Positions 1-8,650 of a DNA stretch of 64,000 bases are shown piece by piece (positions within the stretch are counted from its first letter, which is position 1; each line of letters opens with the position of its first letter). Origin of the DNA: Pseudomonas lurida (GTDB lineage: Bacteria; Pseudomonadota; Gammaproteobacteria; Pseudomonadales; Pseudomonadaceae); contig NZ_PDJB01000001.1 of assembly GCF_002563895.1 (NCBI RefSeq), positions 5,749,501 to 5,813,500 of the forward strand, written 5' to 3'. The notes beneath the pieces were generated by a model. It was not told the DNA's origin and made no database searches. It saw only the letters and a list, made by a program, of their open reading frames with translations. Made by a program: the position numbers and the translations under genes.

Positions 1-2
1 CC

Positions 3-1355
3 AAGATCAAATCACCGCTGGGCGACGTGTCCCACCACAAGAATCTGGGCGACCCGGACTACGAGTTCTACGACCGTACTTACTACGCGCTGGGCTATGC
101 GTTCGAACATCGCTTCAACGATACCTGGCAGTTCAAGCAGAACCTGCGCTATACCAAGTCCGAGCTCGACTTCCAGCAATTGACCGTAGGCTCCTATGCA
201 TTCTCCCCGGCTAATGCGGCGGGCGATATCACCCGGTCGACCACTAATGTGAATGAAAGCATCGGCCAATTCGCGGTGGACAACAACTTCCAGGCTGACT
301 TCGCCACTGGCGACATCACCCACACGTTGCTGCTCGGCCTGGATCACCAACGCACCGATACCACCTATCGCGCGATCTACGGTACGGCGTCGAATATCAA
401 CATCTTCAACCCGATCAACACCCAACCGACGTTGCGCCCAACCGGCGTCCGCCCTTTTTACGACTACAACCAGAAAACCGTGCAAACCGGCCTCTACGCG
501 CAGGACCAGATGGCCCTGGACAACTGGCGCCTGACCTTGGGCGGGCGCGAAGACTGGGTGCATCAGGGCACTACCTACTTCAACGACAACGATGCGACCA
601 ACACTGACCGCGTCAAACATTTCAGTGGCAACGCAGCGCTGAGCTACGTATTCGATTCGGGCTTCGTACCGTACTTGTCCTATGCCGAATCATTCCAGCC
701 AGCGAGCAACGCCGATACTAATGCCACCAAGACGTTCAAGCCGACGGAGGGCAAGCAGTGGGAAATGGGCGTCAAGTATCAGCCGCCCGGCTCCAACACA
801 CTGTTGAGTGCGGCAGTCTATGACCTCACCCAGAAGAATGTGCAGGTGACCACCCTAGGTGCCGGGGGCCAGCAGATCAACAGCCAGACCGGTGAAGTGA
901 AGGTCAAGGGCCTGGAACTGGAAGCCGTGTCTGACGTGACCGAGAACCTCAAGGTCATCGCCGCCTACACCCTGGCGAAATCCGAGGTGCAAAAAGGCAT
1001 CTACAAAGGCAACCGCCTGACCTTGATGCCCAACCAGCAAGCCTCGCTGTGGACTGACTACACCTGGCACACCGGCATACTTGATGGCTTCGGCATCGGC
1101 TTTGGCGCCCGCTACACCGGTAACACCTATGGCGACCAGGCCAACACCTGGCTGGGCAAGGCCAATGCCTACACGATATTCGACGGTGCGGTTCACTACG
1201 ACCTGGGTCGCCTGGACAACAGCCTGAAGGGTGCTTCGGTGAAGTTGAACGCCACCAACCTGTTCAACAAGGACTACCTTTCTACCTGTGATGGCAACTA
1301 CTGCTACTTCGGCGACCAACGCAGCGTTGTCGCCAGCGCCACCTACCAGTGGTAA
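3..1355 (+). CDS. foxA: TonB-dependent siderophore receptor, FoxA-like (5' end outside window)
   Basis: C-terminal part of an outer-membrane receptor that imports a ferric siderophore using TonB energy. The reading frame is open from the first bases of the window, so the plug domain, TonB box and signal peptide lie upstream. What is visible is about 450 residues of alternating aromatic and polar beta-strands, a typical NATNLFNKDYLSTC segment followed by a CxxxxC-like loop (CDGNYC), and a final strand ending in aromatic Trp (YQW), as outer-membrane barrels require. The next gene is a PepSY reductase-like protein and then a small membrane protein, the same order as P. aeruginosa foxA, PA2465 (foxB) and PA2464, which suggests a ferrioxamine-type ligand. 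The ligand is inferred from that order only; the receptor class is secure. Confidence 0.85.
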   Translation, partial: KIKSPLGDVSHHKNLGDPDYEFYDRTYYALGYAFEHRFNDTWQFKQNLRYTKSELDFQQLTVGSYAFSPANAAGDITRSTTNVNESIGQFAVDNNFQADFATGDITHTLLLGLDHQRTDTTYRAIYGTASNINIFNPINTQPTLRPTGVRPFYDYNQKTVQTGLYAQDQMALDNWRLTLGGREDWVHQGTTYFNDNDATNTDRVKHFSGNAALSYVFDSGFVPYLSYAESFQPASNADTNATKTFKPTEGKQWEMGVKYQPPGSNTLLSAAVYDLTQKNVQVTTLGAGGQQINSQTGEVKVKGLELEAVSDVTENLKVIAAYTLAKSEVQKGIYKGNRLTLMPNQQASLWTDYTWHTGILDGFGIGFGARYTGNTYGDQANTWLGKANAYTIFDGAVHYDLGRLDNSLKGASVKLNATNLFNKDYLSTCDGNYCYFGDQRSVVASATYQW

Positions 1356-1367
1356 TCGGCTGAGTTA

Positions 1368-1399
1368 ACCACCAGGCCGCCCCAGTGGGCGGCCTTGGT
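1368..1399 (+). terminator. GC-rich hairpin between receptor and PepSY gene
   Basis: An AGGCCGCCC arm, a short loop and a GGGCGGCCT arm form a strong stem just after the receptor stop codon. No T run follows, so it may lower read-through or stabilise the upstream message rather than be a full terminator. Confidence 0.45.
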
Positions 1400-1418
1400 G
1401 TGTCTGAAGGTTGAGAAA

Positions 1419-2522
1419 ATGAAAAGCAAAACCATCCGCCGCTGGTCCTTTATCCACACGTGGACCAGCCTGATCTGCACGGTATTCCTGCTGCTGCTCG
1501 CCCTCACCGGCCTGCCGCTGGTGTTCCATCACGAGATCGATCATCTGCTGGGCAACGAGCCGCAATTGGCGCAGATGCCCGCCGACACCCCACAGCTCAA
1601 CCTGGAACAGCTGGTGGCGAAGGCTCAGGCCCATCGCCCCGGCGAGGCCATGCAGTACCTGGCCTGGGACGAAGACGACAAAAACGGCGTGATCGCGATC
1701 ATGGCCGCCACCGCCGGCACCGAACCCAACGCGTCCCACACCTTCATGCTGGATGCGCGCACCGGCGAAGCGGTCGAGATGCCGTCTGCCAATGGCGGAT
1801 TCACCCTGTTCCTGCTGCGGCTGCATGTGGATATGTTCGCCGGCCTGCCGGGCAAGTTGTTGCTGGCCTTCATGGGGGTTCTGTTTGTATTGGCGATTAT
1901 CTCGGGCACGGTGCTGTACCTGCCGTTCATGCGCCGATTGAAATTCGCCACCGTGCGCCAGGACAAATCCACCCGCCTGCGCTGGCTCGACCTGCATAAC
2001 CTGATCGGCGTGGTCACCCTGACCTGGGCATTGGTAGTGGGCGTGACCGGCGTGATCAGCGCCTGCGCCGACCTGATCATCGCGGCTTGGCGCCAGGACA
2101 GCCTCAGTGCAATGATCGAGCCGTATAAAAACGCTCCGCCCCTGACCCAGCGCGCGCCAGCCACCGAGCTGCTGGCAATTGCCGCCAAGGCCGCACCGGG
2201 CATGGCGCCAGACTTTATTGCCTTCCCCGGCACGCGCTTTTCCAGCGAACACCATTACGCCGTGTTCATGAAGGGCAGTACCCACTTGACCTCGCACCTG
2301 CTCACGCCGGTATTGATCGACGCCAGTAACCTGGCTGTCACCGCCATCGCCGAACGGCCGTGGTACATGGACGCCATGGGCATGTCCCAACCGCTGCACT
2401 TCGGTGACTACGGCGGCATGCCGATGAAGATCCTCTGGGCGGTGTTGGATGTGTTGACCATCATCGTGCTGGTGAGCGGGATCTACCTGTGGATCATGCG
2501 ACGCAAGGCAGGCAAGGCATGA
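1419..2522 (+). CDS. foxB: PepSY-associated TM protein, FoxB-like
   Basis: Inner-membrane PepSY_TM protein of about 367 residues. Such proteins beside siderophore receptors help release or reduce iron from the imported ferric siderophore. A first membrane span follows the basic start MKSKTIRRWSFIHTWTSL, with further spans near the middle (LLLAFMGVLFVLAIISG and the VGVVTLTWALVVGVTG region) and at the C-terminus. Histidines in and near the spans (for example HLHVD-like and LDLHNLIG segments) fit haem or metal binding. I start at the ATG at 1419, eight bases after GAAGG, rather than the upstream TTG. Its stop overlaps the start of the next gene. The FoxB name rests on synteny with P. aeruginosa PA2465. 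Confidence 0.8.
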   Translation: MKSKTIRRWSFIHTWTSLICTVFLLLLALTGLPLVFHHEIDHLLGNEPQLAQMPADTPQLNLEQLVAKAQAHRPGEAMQYLAWDEDDKNGVIAIMAATAGTEPNASHTFMLDARTGEAVEMPSANGGFTLFLLRLHVDMFAGLPGKLLLAFMGVLFVLAIISGTVLYLPFMRRLKFATVRQDKSTRLRWLDLHNLIGVVTLTWALVVGVTGVISACADLIIAAWRQDSLSAMIEPYKNAPPLTQRAPATELLAIAAKAAPGMAPDFIAFPGTRFSSEHHYAVFMKGSTHLTSHLLTPVLIDASNLAVTAIAERPWYMDAMGMSQPLHFGDYGGMPMKILWAVLDVLTIIVLVSGIYLWIMRRKAGKA

Positions 2523-2695
2523 AGCCAAGGCAATCGAATTTCTGGAAGGTGTTTGGCATTCCGCTGGGGATTGGCCTGCTCAGTGCCGCCGGGTTGTTTG
2601 CAGCCTTGCTCGGCGATGGGCTGTGGGATTCACTCAGTTGGGTCGGGTTAGGCATTCCCGCTGCAATTGGCACTTGGGCCTTGCTCAAACGGTGA
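2519..2695 (+). CDS. small hydrophobic membrane protein
   Basis: A 58-residue protein whose ATG overlaps the stop of the PepSY gene (ATGA), so the two are translationally coupled. It has two hydrophobic stretches (VFGIPLGIGLLSAAGLFAALL and LGIPAAIGTWALL), which suggests two membrane spans. In P. aeruginosa a small hypothetical gene occupies the same position after foxB. A partner role in siderophore iron uptake is inferred from position; no function is known to me. Confidence 0.7.
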   Translation: MKPRQSNFWKVFGIPLGIGLLSAAGLFAALLGDGLWDSLSWVGLGIPAAIGTWALLKR

Positions 2696-2730
2696 GATAG
2701 ATTAGCGCAGCCCTTTCTTGAGGAATGCCC

Positions 2731-3360
2731 ATGTCCGCTCCCAGCATGACCTTGTTCCACAACCCCGCTTCACCGTTCGTTCGCAAGGTGCGCGTGTTGC
2801 TGGCTGAAACCGGCCAGCAGGACCGCGTCGCCCTGCACGGCTGCATGCCGACCCCGGTCAATCCGGATGCACACGTGGTGCAAGGCAACCCCGTGGGCAA
2901 GATCCCGGCCTTGCGCCTGGCCGACGGCAGCGTGCTGCACGACAGCCGGGTGATCCTCGATTACTTCGACCACCAGCACGTCGGTAACCCGCTGATCCCT
3001 CGCGACGGCTCGGCCCGCTGGCGCCGCCTGACCCTGGCCTCGATGGCCGACGGCATCATGGACGCCGCCGTACTGGTGCGTTACGAGACAGCCCTGCGCC
3101 CAGCGCAAAAGCACTGGGACCAATGGCTGGACGAGCAGCGCAACAAGATCCGTCGAAGCCTCGCTGAATTGGAAGCCGACGCCATTGCCGAACTGGCCAG
3201 CCACTTCGACATCGCCGCCATCAGCGTGGCCTGCGCCCTGGGCTACCTCGACTTCCGCCATCCGGATATGCAATGGCGCTCGGATAACCCGCAGCTTGCC
3301 GCCTGGTACGCCGAGGTCAGCCAGCGACCTTCGATGCTGGAAACCCAGCCGCCCGTGTGA
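2731..3360 (+). CDS. glutathione S-transferase family protein
   Basis: About 209 residues. The N-terminal thioredoxin-like half begins MTLFHNPASPFVRKVRVLL, where SPFVRKV holds the usual Ser position of bacterial GSTs. It continues with a cis-Pro motif (VGKIPALRL) and the glutathione-gripping DSRVILDY segment. The C-terminal half is all-helical. This is the normal length for the family. The start at 2731 is preferred over the ATG at 2725 because GAGG lies seven bases upstream of 2731. The substrate cannot be read from the sequence. It stands alone after the fox genes and is followed by a REP pair. Confidence 0.85.
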   Translation: MSAPSMTLFHNPASPFVRKVRVLLAETGQQDRVALHGCMPTPVNPDAHVVQGNPVGKIPALRLADGSVLHDSRVILDYFDHQHVGNPLIPRDGSARWRRLTLASMADGIMDAAVLVRYETALRPAQKHWDQWLDEQRNKIRRSLAELEADAIAELASHFDIAAISVACALGYLDFRHPDMQWRSDNPQLAAWYAEVSQRPSMLETQPPV

Positions 3361-3377
3361 CGCTCACACCGACCCAA

Positions 3378-3469
3378 TGTGGGAGCGGGCTTGCCCGCGA
3401 TCGCGGTATGTCATTCAGCACATCTGTTTCTGAACCACCGCTATCGCGGGCAAGCCCACTCCCACATTG
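3378..3469. repeat. REP doublet (REPIN)
   Basis: Two inverted copies of the Pseudomonas REP core (GGGAGCGGGCTTGCCCGCGA) about 35 bp apart between the convergent GST and creD genes. Confidence 0.85.
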
Positions 3470-3546
3470 GTCGGTGGTGGTATTGAGGAACGTAACGATC
3501 CTTGAGGCTAAATGCGCCCCCACTTGCTGATCCTCACGCAACCCGA

Positions 3547-4920
3547 TCATTGCACCGCCTCCAGGTCAAACACCAACGGTTCGGTGGCCTTGCGCTTGCC
3601 CACGCCATACCAGTCCAGTTTGCGCGTCAGCACCATCACCGTGCCCAGCAGGCCGAACAACAGCAGCGAGCCCATCAACAACGCGTAATCCTCGGCACTC
3701 AGCAGCCCGTACAACAAGCCATACAACGCCGCCAACCCCGCCGAGAAACCCAGGCCGTGGGCCACACTGCGCAGCACGTGACACACATAGAAGCCAATCA
3801 ACGACACGCAGGCACTGGCAGAGAGGAGATAGGCCATGGCGAAGCCGATGTGCTCGGACAACGACAACAACAGCAGGTAGAAAAACGCCAGCGCAAAGCC
3901 CACCAAGGCGTACTGGACCGGGTGCACCGCCAGGCTCTTGAGCACTTCGAACAGAAAGAAGCCGGCAAAGGTCAGGGCGATGAACAGCAGCGCATATTTG
4001 ATCGCGCGGTCGCTCTTGAGGTACTGGTCCACCGGGTCGATGAAGTTCACGCCAAAGCTGCGGTTGTTGAAGTCGTCACAGCCCTGCTTGTCCAGGCAGG
4101 TTTGCAGGGCCTGCTCAAGGTTGGTGGAAAAGAAGGAGGTCTGCCAGCGGGCGGTAAAGCCCTTGTCGGTCACCTCCCGTTGGGCCGGCAGGTAGTTGCC
4201 GACAAAGCTTGGGTGCGGCCAGTTGGAGGCCAGTGACACCTGGCTGGTCTTGCCCACCGGCACCACCTGCAGTTGCTCGGTGCCTTGCAGGCGCAGGTCA
4301 AAGGCAAAGTCCACGACGTAGGGCTTTTTGCTGTCCTGTTCCGGCAGCGCCACATGCACGCCCTCCCCCAACCAGTCCACCTGGGAGCCCGGTTCGAACT
4401 CCAGGCGCTGGCTGCCAAGCTCCAGCGTCAACGCGTTTTCGATGCCGCGAATATCGCTGATACCCACCGCCAGAAACGCCGGCTCAAAGCGGTAGTCGGA
4501 AAAGTCTTCGGTGATGCCCAACTGCGCCGGCAATTCGAAACGCCCGCTGATGCGGTTGTCGGCATGGAACAGCCGCGCCTGGTAGATGCCCCGCGCGCGC
4601 AGTTCGGTCTGTACCTGGCCGTCGAGCTCAAATCGGTCCGGCAGGAAATACAGGCGACCGCGCTCTTCACGGGTGACTTCGTAGCGCTTGTTGAGCTTTT
4701 CATTGAGCTTCCACTCGCGGACGGTCTTGCGATACGGCACCACCATCACCGGGCCGGTGAGGCGCTGGCTATAACTGGAACTGCGGGCAATGTCTTCCAA
4801 TACAGTGTCGCGAGTGAGCTGGCGGTCGGCGATGATGCCGTTGATCATCAGCAACGGAATCAGCAACAGCAGGATCAGCAGCGCAATGGCGCCAAGTTTG
4901 AAAAGCAGGCTGCGGTTCAT
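3547..4920 (-). CDS. creD: cell envelope integrity protein CreD
   Basis: An inner-membrane protein of 457 residues, the usual CreD length. It has an N-terminal anchor (KLGAIALLILLLLIPLLMI), a large periplasmic domain with the family pattern SSYSQRLTGPVMVVPY, and a bundle of membrane spans in the last third starting after KSDRAIKYALLFIALTFAGFFLFE. CreD is the main CreBC-controlled effector in enterics and pseudomonads and affects envelope integrity and beta-lactam response. It is last in the creB-creC-creD order, 51 bp after creC. I did not find a convincing TTCAC-type cre-tag in that short gap. Confidence 0.93.
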   Translation of the reverse strand: MNRSLLFKLGAIALLILLLLIPLLMINGIIADRQLTRDTVLEDIARSSSYSQRLTGPVMVVPYRKTVREWKLNEKLNKRYEVTREERGRLYFLPDRFELDGQVQTELRARGIYQARLFHADNRISGRFELPAQLGITEDFSDYRFEPAFLAVGISDIRGIENALTLELGSQRLEFEPGSQVDWLGEGVHVALPEQDSKKPYVVDFAFDLRLQGTEQLQVVPVGKTSQVSLASNWPHPSFVGNYLPAQREVTDKGFTARWQTSFFSTNLEQALQTCLDKQGCDDFNNRSFGVNFIDPVDQYLKSDRAIKYALLFIALTFAGFFLFEVLKSLAVHPVQYALVGFALAFFYLLLLSLSEHIGFAMAYLLSASACVSLIGFYVCHVLRSVAHGLGFSAGLAALYGLLYGLLSAEDYALLMGSLLLFGLLGTVMVLTRKLDWYGVGKRKATEPLVFDLEAVQ

Positions 4921-4971
4921 GGGGCTCTCCCTGTTTTGATGGGAAGAGTCTGGGCAGCCCGTGTGGGGGAT

Positions 4972-6411
4972 TTATGTGGGTAATGTGGAGACTGTGTGGA
5001 GATGCAGCACCACTTGCACGCCGCCTTCGACATTGCCGATCTGCAACGCGCCGCCATGCAGCTTCATCACTTCCTCGACAAAATTGAGGCCCAGGCCAGT
5101 ACTTTTGCGCCCACTGGCCGGGCGTGGCAGCGAATAGAAACGCTCGCTCAGGCGTGGCAGGGCGTAGTCGGGGATCGGCGCGGCCTGGTTGAACAGGCTC
5201 ACCTGCACGTCGTTGTGCCGTGTCTGTGCGCTGAACCTCAGCAGGCCACCGGGCGCCGTGAAGTCCAACGCATTGTCCAGCAGGTTGCCCAGTGCCTGGC
5301 GTAGCAGGAAGGGTTCGCCATACACCTTCACCCCCGGCGCAATCGTCTGTTCGACGTGCAACCCGGCGCCTTCGATGCGCGCACATTGGGCCTTGAGCAC
5401 GTCATCGACCATGGCTGCCAAGCCAATACTGGCCTGCTCTTCAAGGCCCTGGCGTTGCTCGACTTGTGCCAGGTTCAGCAGGCGCTCGATCAACTGTTGC
5501 AAGCGCGCGCTTTCGCTGTCGATATTACCGACGAAGCGCTGCTGCTGTTCGCGGGTCATATCGCCCTGCAACAGTTCTGCCGCGCCGCGGATCGCGGCCA
5601 GCGGGCTCTTCAATTCGTGGGTCAGGGTGTGCACGTAGTGTTCGACGTAGGCCTTGCCTTCCAGCTGCGTGCGCATGTGCTCCACGGCGGTGGAGAGCTG
5701 CTTGAGTTCACCGCCGCGGTAATGGGGCAACTCGGCGCGCCGGCCCTCGCTGACCGCTTCGGCATAGGCCGTCAGCCGTCTCAAGGCAACACTCAACCAC
5801 CACGACAGCAGCGCGCCCAGCAGCAAGCCCAGAATCACCAGCCCGGCGCCGTACCAGAGCAGGCGGCGCTCCGTGCGGTCGACGTAGGGCTGCAACGAGC
5901 TGTTCGGCTTGGCCACGGTGACCACGCCGATGATCTGGCCGTTGTCACGGATCGGCGCACCGACGTGCATCACCGACGAAGTGGGGTCATCCAGCTCGCT
6001 GCGGGTGGAGCGCGCGCCGTACTCTCCGCGCAGGGTCAGGTACACATCGTTCCACTGGGAGTAATCCTGCCCCACCGCTTCGCCCATGGAGTCGAGCAGC
6101 ACCGTGCCCTTGGCGTCGGTCACGTAGATACGGTGGTTGACCTGGTTCTTCGGCAGCCCCCAGATGGTCGCACCCGGCTGGCGATTGCCGTAGGCCTTGA
6201 GCAGTTCCGGCCAGTGGCTTTGGCCGAGGGTGCCGTTCTTCACGTCATCGCGCAGGATCTCGGCCAGCAGGTTCGCCGTGTCCACCAGGGTTTCTTCGGT
6301 GGACTGGCGCACTCCGGGACGGATTTCCTTCATCACGGTGCTGAGCACAAAGTAGCCAGTCAGGCCGATAAACAGCGCATACACCAGGAAAATCCGCAGC
6401 CCGAGGCGCAT
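4972..6411 (-). CDS. creC: two-component sensor histidine kinase CreC
   Basis: 479 residues. A first membrane span (residues about 5-25), a periplasmic PAS/cache-like sensor, a second span near 186-208 (LLWYGAGLVILGLLLGALLSWW), a HAMP linker, the phospho-acceptor His at about 265 in THELKSPLAAIRG, and a C-terminal ATPase with N and G boxes (LGNLLDNALDFT, KSTGLGLNFVEEV). It phosphorylates CreB. The start codon overlaps the stop of creB, so the pair is coupled. In other bacteria the system responds to fermentation products or to inhibition of penicillin-binding protein 4; nothing here narrows the signal. Confidence 0.95.
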   Translation of the reverse strand: MRLGLRIFLVYALFIGLTGYFVLSTVMKEIRPGVRQSTEETLVDTANLLAEILRDDVKNGTLGQSHWPELLKAYGNRQPGATIWGLPKNQVNHRIYVTDAKGTVLLDSMGEAVGQDYSQWNDVYLTLRGEYGARSTRSELDDPTSSVMHVGAPIRDNGQIIGVVTVAKPNSSLQPYVDRTERRLLWYGAGLVILGLLLGALLSWWLSVALRRLTAYAEAVSEGRRAELPHYRGGELKQLSTAVEHMRTQLEGKAYVEHYVHTLTHELKSPLAAIRGAAELLQGDMTREQQQRFVGNIDSESARLQQLIERLLNLAQVEQRQGLEEQASIGLAAMVDDVLKAQCARIEGAGLHVEQTIAPGVKVYGEPFLLRQALGNLLDNALDFTAPGGLLRFSAQTRHNDVQVSLFNQAAPIPDYALPRLSERFYSLPRPASGRKSTGLGLNFVEEVMKLHGGALQIGNVEGGVQVVLHLHTVSTLPT

Positions 6412-7079
6412 CAGCTGTTGCTCGGGCTGTAGCTGTAGCCGAGGCCACGATGAGTCTGGATCGGCTCGGCATCAGCGGCCACGCTGCGCAATTTGCTGCG
6501 CAGGCTTTTGATATGGCTGTCGATATTGCGCTCGTAGCCGGCATCCGCCGCCACGCCTACCGCGTCCAGGAGTTGCTCGCGGCTGAACACGCGCTCGGGT
6601 TGTTCCAGCAGGCTTTGCAGCAAACGGAACTCATGGCGCGTGAGGCTCAAAGGCTGGCCGCGATACGTAATCTGCATGCGCTCCAGATCAACCTGGAACA
6701 CCGCGGGCGCAGCACCGGGGCCAATCCGCTTGAGGATCGCCCGGACCCGCGCCGTCACTTCCCGTGGGCTGAAGGGCTTGACCACATAATCGTCGGCGCC
6801 GATCTCCAGCCCCACCACGCGGTCGATCTCGCCATCCCGGGCACTGAGGAACATCACGGGCACTTCGCTGAACCGGCGCAGTTGCTTGCAGGTTTCAAAG
6901 CCTGTGATGTCCGGCAGGCCGATGTCGAGGATGATCAGGTCGGCCGGGGTTTGGCGCTGATGGGCCAGCGCCTCCTGGCCGAGGCTCAGCCAGGTGGTGG
7001 TAAAGCCCTCGCCTTGCAGGGCGAATATCAGCGTGTCGGCTATCGCCGCTTCATCTTCGACAATCAGGATATGCGGCAT
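6411..7079 (-). CDS. creB: two-component response regulator CreB
   Basis: 222 residues of the OmpR/PhoB class. The receiver domain has acidic residues E8 and D9, the phospho-acceptor Asp at about 52 (LIILDIGLPD), a Ser in FLSARD and the conserved Lys in DDYVVKPF. A winged-helix DNA-binding domain follows (LSLTRHEFRLLQSLLEQPERVFSREQLL is its core region). Partner of CreC and activator of creD. First gene of the creBCD operon on the minus strand, nine bases after the zinc-protease gene ends. Confidence 0.95.
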   Translation of the reverse strand: MPHILIVEDEAAIADTLIFALQGEGFTTTWLSLGQEALAHQRQTPADLIILDIGLPDITGFETCKQLRRFSEVPVMFLSARDGEIDRVVGLEIGADDYVVKPFSPREVTARVRAILKRIGPGAAPAVFQVDLERMQITYRGQPLSLTRHEFRLLQSLLEQPERVFSREQLLDAVGVAADAGYERNIDSHIKSLRSKLRSVAADAEPIQTHRGLGYSYSPSNS

Positions 7080-7088
7080 GAGGGTCCG

Positions 7089-7589
7089 TCAGCAGTCCGG
7101 TTTGTCAGCAGTGTAGCGACGGGCCGGGTTTACCGCAGCGCCGAATTCACGCAGGGCCTTGGCGCCAATCAGCAAGGGGTAGTTGAAGCTGCTGCGGTCG
7201 GTCAGGTTGACCTCGACGGTGCGCTTGACGTTGCCCAGACACATTTCCAGGTCGACTACCGGACGCTTGGCCACGGAAGGTTCGTCCTTGTCGTCGTCTT
7301 CGTCGGCGCGGCTTTTGATTTTGCTGATGCGCGACACTTTGTGCTCATAGACTTTGTTGGACGCCTCCTTGCCGCCTAGGCGAAAACGCACCCAATCGTC
7401 GCCGTCACGGGTGAAGGTCTCGATGTCACGGGCCGACAGCGAGGCGGTCAGCGCGCCAGTGTCCATCTTGGCCTTGAAGGTTTCGCCGATCTCCGGCAAC
7501 TGGATGTATTCGTAGCGACCGTAGAGGGTCGGTTCGGCGGCCATGACAGGCAGGGCGGCCAGGGCGAGCGAGGCAAATAGCAGTTTCAC
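7089..7589 (-). CDS. retropepsin-like 'ATP-dependent zinc protease' family protein
   Basis: 166 residues with a cleavable signal peptide (MKLLFASLALAALPVMAAEP), so periplasmic. The family signature is KMDTGALTASLSA at residues 41-53: a DTG aspartic-protease triad within a single retropepsin fold. The family is listed in Pfam as Zn_protease (PF05618), but its members look like dimer-forming aspartic proteases rather than zinc enzymes. It also has SSFNYPLLIGAKALREFG, the second half of the retropepsin core. It sits just upstream of creB on the same strand with only nine bases between them, so it may be transcribed with creBCD. That co-transcription is an inference. Confidence 0.8.
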   Translation of the reverse strand: MKLLFASLALAALPVMAAEPTLYGRYEYIQLPEIGETFKAKMDTGALTASLSARDIETFTRDGDDWVRFRLGGKEASNKVYEHKVSRISKIKSRADEDDDKDEPSVAKRPVVDLEMCLGNVKRTVEVNLTDRSSFNYPLLIGAKALREFGAAVNPARRYTADKPDC

Positions 7590-7762
7590 GAAGTGATGTC
7601 CTCGGAAAGAAGTAGGCGGATTCTAGACCGCAAAAGCGGTGGTTAGTTAGCTCACTCAACCATACCCGGCACATTGTGAAACATTCGTACCGTGATTTGC
7701 GATTTGGCCTCTGGACTCGCCTTGCTTATCATGACCCGCCCACACGATTCCAAGAGTTACTT

Positions 7763-8650
7763 ATGCGCCGACTGCTCACCGGCTGTTTTGTCACCCTGCT
7801 GCTATTGCTCAACACCTTGGTGCTGTTCGGCCCATTGATGGTGTTTGCCCTGCTCAAGCTGGTGGCCCCCGGTCGCTTGCGTGACTACATGTCATGGGCG
7901 GTGATGTGGATCGCCGAAACCTGGGCCGAGATCGACAAGCTGATTTTCTCGCTGTGCATCCCCACCCAATGGGATATTCGCGGCGGCGCCGATTTGCGCA
8001 GTGACACGTCTTACCTCGTCATCAGCAACCACCAATCCTGGGTAGACATCCCGGCGCTGATCCAGGCCCTCAACCGGCGCACGCCGTTCTTCAAGTTCTT
8101 CCTGAAGAAAGAGCTGATCTGGGTGCCCTTCCTGGGCCTTGCCTGGTGGGCGCTGGATTACCCGTTCATGAAGCGCTACACCAAGGCTTTCCTGGCCAAG
8201 CACCCGGAACTCGCGGGGCAGGACTTGAAGATCACCAAAGAGGCCTGCGAGCTGTTCAAGCGCCAGCCGGTGACGGTGGTCAACTACCTGGAAGGTACGC
8301 GCTTCAGCGAGGCCAAGCGGGCGCAGCAGGGTTCACCGTTCAGCCGCTTGCTCAAGCCCAAGGCGGGCGGCGTGGCGTTTGTGCTGGCGGCGCTGGGTGA
8401 ACAACTGGACGCCGTGCTCGACGTGACCGTGGTCTATCCACAGCAGAAAATACCGGGGTTCTGGGATTTGATCAGCGGCGCGGTGCCAGAGGTGATCATT
8501 GATATCCGTACCCGCGAGCTGGATCCGGCGTTGTGGCAAGGGGATTACGAGAATGACCCGGTGTTTCGCCAAACCGTCCAGAACTGGGTCAACCAGCTCT
8601 GGACGGAGAAGGACGCGCGCATCGAGCAACTGCGCGCGGAGCGTCTTTAA
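7763..8650 (+). CDS. 1-acyl-sn-glycerol-3-phosphate acyltransferase family protein (PlsC/YihG-like)
   Basis: 295 residues. One or two N-terminal membrane spans (residues about 5-33), then the acyltransferase block with motif NHQSWVD (H90-x4-D95) and the phosphate-binding EGTR motif (NYLEGTRFSEAKR). This is the architecture of YihG-type acyltransferases that acylate lysophosphatidate at the inner membrane. I use the ATG at 7763, seven bases after AAGAG, because the upstream in-frame ATG at 7676 falls in the divergent promoter region. Its TAA overlaps, on the other strand, the TAA of the convergent DUF2780 gene. Confidence 0.83.
   Translation: MRRLLTGCFVTLLLLLNTLVLFGPLMVFALLKLVAPGRLRDYMSWAVMWIAETWAEIDKLIFSLCIPTQWDIRGGADLRSDTSYLVISNHQSWVDIPALIQALNRRTPFFKFFLKKELIWVPFLGLAWWALDYPFMKRYTKAFLAKHPELAGQDLKITKEACELFKRQPVTVVNYLEGTRFSEAKRAQQGSPFSRLLKPKAGGVAFVLAALGEQLDAVLDVTVVYPQQKIPGFWDLISGAVPEVIIDIRTRELDPALWQGDYENDPVFRQTVQNWVNQLWTEKDARIEQLRAERL

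Noticed and set aside
1450..1458. TTATCCACA within the PepSY gene
   Set aside because: A single copy in coding sequence with no neighbours; expected by chance about once in two such windows.
3378..3469. CRISPR array from repeated palindromes
   Set aside because: Repeats are scattered doublets in separate gaps, without regular spacers or cas genes; they are REPINs.
4921..4971. CreB-binding direct repeat before creD
   Set aside because: The 51-bp gap shows no pair of TTCAC-like elements at the expected spacing.
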